Shown one piece after another: positions 6,145 through 6,834 of a DNA stretch of 6,834 bases. This stretch comes from EX4484-2 sp964592095. GTDB taxonomy: Archaea > Altiarchaeota > Altiarchaeia > IMC4 > QMZM01. Below the pieces are notes generated by a model that did no database searches, had not been told where the DNA came from, and saw nothing but the letters and a program-made list of their open reading frames with translations. The number at the start of each line of letters is the position of its first letter. Position 1 is the first letter of the stretch. A program made the position numbers and the translations under genes. The stretch is taken from assembly GCA_964592095.1 (NCBI GenBank), contig CAZQER010000056.1, positions 1-6,834 on the forward strand, written 5' to 3'.

Positions 6145-6164
6145 TTTAGTTTAATTATATTTAA

Positions 6165-6174
6165 TTTAATATAT
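6165..6174. promoter_or_regulatory. TATA-like block possibly shared by two divergent genes
   Basis: TTTAATATAT on the plus strand (ATATATTAAA on the minus) is centred near 6169.5, the midpoint of the 50-bp spacer. It is about 25 bp from the ATG at 6195 and 25 bp from the ATG at 6144. The spacing fits a leaderless start in both directions from the same or overlapping element. A second AT block (6154-6162) is too close to 6144 for a TATA box in that direction. Confidence 0.4.
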
Positions 6175-6194
6175 CAATACCTTTAAAAATCAGA

Positions 6195-6806
6195 ATGGAG
6201 CATTCCAAATTAATCTTACTTGCTCTAATTGCATTTATTATTAGATTATATTTTACAACCCTGCATGATGTTGTGGAGTTGGACTTTTACATAATCTTAG
6301 GAATCAATCTGATATCTGGAAAGGGATTTGTAGGTTACAATGATACTTTTAATTTACTCAATATGCCAATGTACCCTTTAATGATAGGCTTATTTTCACT
6401 ATTTATTCAAAATCTTGAATTTGCTGCAAGATTAATTTCCGTAATATTTGGAAGTTTTCTTGTTTTCCCAGTGTTCTTTCTTGGAAGAGAATTATATAAT
6501 AAAACAATTGGGTATATAGCATCAATCTTTTTGGTTTTCTATTTCTGGTTGGTTGATTATTCAGCTACTGTATCATCAGAGTCTACCTATCTGTTCTTCT
6601 TAACATGTGGTGTGTTTTTTGGATACTTGGGTTTGATAAAAGAAACAAAATTTTTATATCTAATAACGGGTATTTTTTTGGGACTATGTTACCTAACGAG
6701 AACAGAGGGGTTTGGATATGTGGGAATAATAATACTTTTGAGTTTCGTGTTCTGGTTATTTGAAAAAAGGAATGTTCATAATTTAAGCTATGTAGAAATC
6801 CTTTAG
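6195..6806 (+). pseudogene. GT-C (PMT/ArnT-like) glycosyltransferase, N-terminal part, truncated
   Basis: This is a membrane glycosyltransferase that would use a lipid-linked sugar donor at the outer face of the membrane. Visible: membrane segment 4-19; the first outer loop with acidic residues Glu28 and Asp30 in VVELDFYIILG, then LISGKGFVG (39-47); NMPMYPLMIGLFSLF (56-70); AARLISVIFGSFLVFPVFFLGREL (split at about 77-100); SATVSSESTYLFFL (123-136); and GLCYLTRTEGFGY (163-175). These blocks follow the order of PMT_2-type proteins. Members normally run to about 450-600 residues with several more membrane segments and an extracellular domain; this frame stops at 203. All three forward frames are closed shortly after, so a single frameshift would not restore it inside the window. 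The stop falls within a hairpin, suggesting an insertion or deletion boundary. The start has no Shine-Dalgarno sequence but a TATA-like block about 25 bp upstream. Confidence 0.75.
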
Positions 6807-6816
6807 GATTTCTAGC
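6787..6816. repeat. Inverted repeat at the truncation point, possible IS end
   Basis: TAGAAATCC (6793-6801) pairs perfectly with GGATTTCTA (6806-6814) around a TTTA loop. GC at 6787-6788 can also pair with GC at 6815-6816, leaving TATG bulged on the 5' side. The glycosyltransferase stop codon overlaps the loop and second arm. A subterminal bulged hairpin is typical of IS200/IS605-family ends, but no transposase is in view and the window stops 18 bases later. It is not a good terminator: no T run follows on the plus strand. Confidence 0.55.
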
Positions 6817-6834
6817 GTAAAAAATCTAACATAC

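Noticed and set aside
6787..6834. Hairpin as a transcription terminator of the glycosyltransferase
   Set aside because: The plus strand has GCGTAAAAAATC after the stem and no T run, and archaea rarely need hairpins for termination.

Overview
The window looks like chromosomal DNA from a low-GC archaeon, probably a euryarchaeote-like lineage; I cannot name the genus. Three things point there. An AMP phosphorylase of the archaeal type carries the extra N-terminal domain. A PF04008 'adenosine-specific kinase' is present. Gene starts mostly lack a Shine-Dalgarno sequence and instead have a TATA-like box about 25 bp upstream of the ATG, as in leaderless archaeal transcripts; the clearest start that does have one uses the archaeal form GGTGAT.

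Left part (1-2111): a 43-codon gene on the minus strand (52-183) is divergent from a 73-residue winged-helix protein (311-532). Between their TATA boxes lie three 19-bp direct repeats (212-268), placed like an operator or activator site. A full-length TrkH-type potassium transporter subunit (609-2111) follows. It has its own TATA-like element, and no TrkA partner is visible.

Middle (2123-5287): AMP phosphorylase (3631 to 2123, minus) meets trkH tail to tail with an 11-bp gap. Its start is divergent from a two-gene unit (3729-5287): a basic protein of 132 residues with a four-cysteine zinc ribbon, then an MFS transporter resembling the MJ1317 group.

Right part (5288-6834): on the minus strand lie an unrecognised 65-residue acidic protein (start reassigned to 5562 by a GGTGAT site) and, upstream of it, the PF04008 protein (6144 to 5662). 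The latter is divergent, across only 50 bp, from a GT-C-type membrane glycosyltransferase that stops after 203 residues, well short of a usual family member. The stop lies in the loop of a 9-bp perfect hairpin, which suggests an insertion or rearrangement at the window edge.

Functionally, the PF04008 protein and AMP phosphorylase could form consecutive steps (adenosine to AMP to adenine plus ribose 1,5-bisphosphate), although they are not in one operon here. The rest is potassium uptake, efflux or uptake by an MFS protein, and envelope glycosylation. I found no CRISPR array, tRNA, rRNA or complete mobile element. I do not see a clear new multi-gene system; the most open questions are the 19-bp repeats with their flanking small genes and the hairpin at the right edge.
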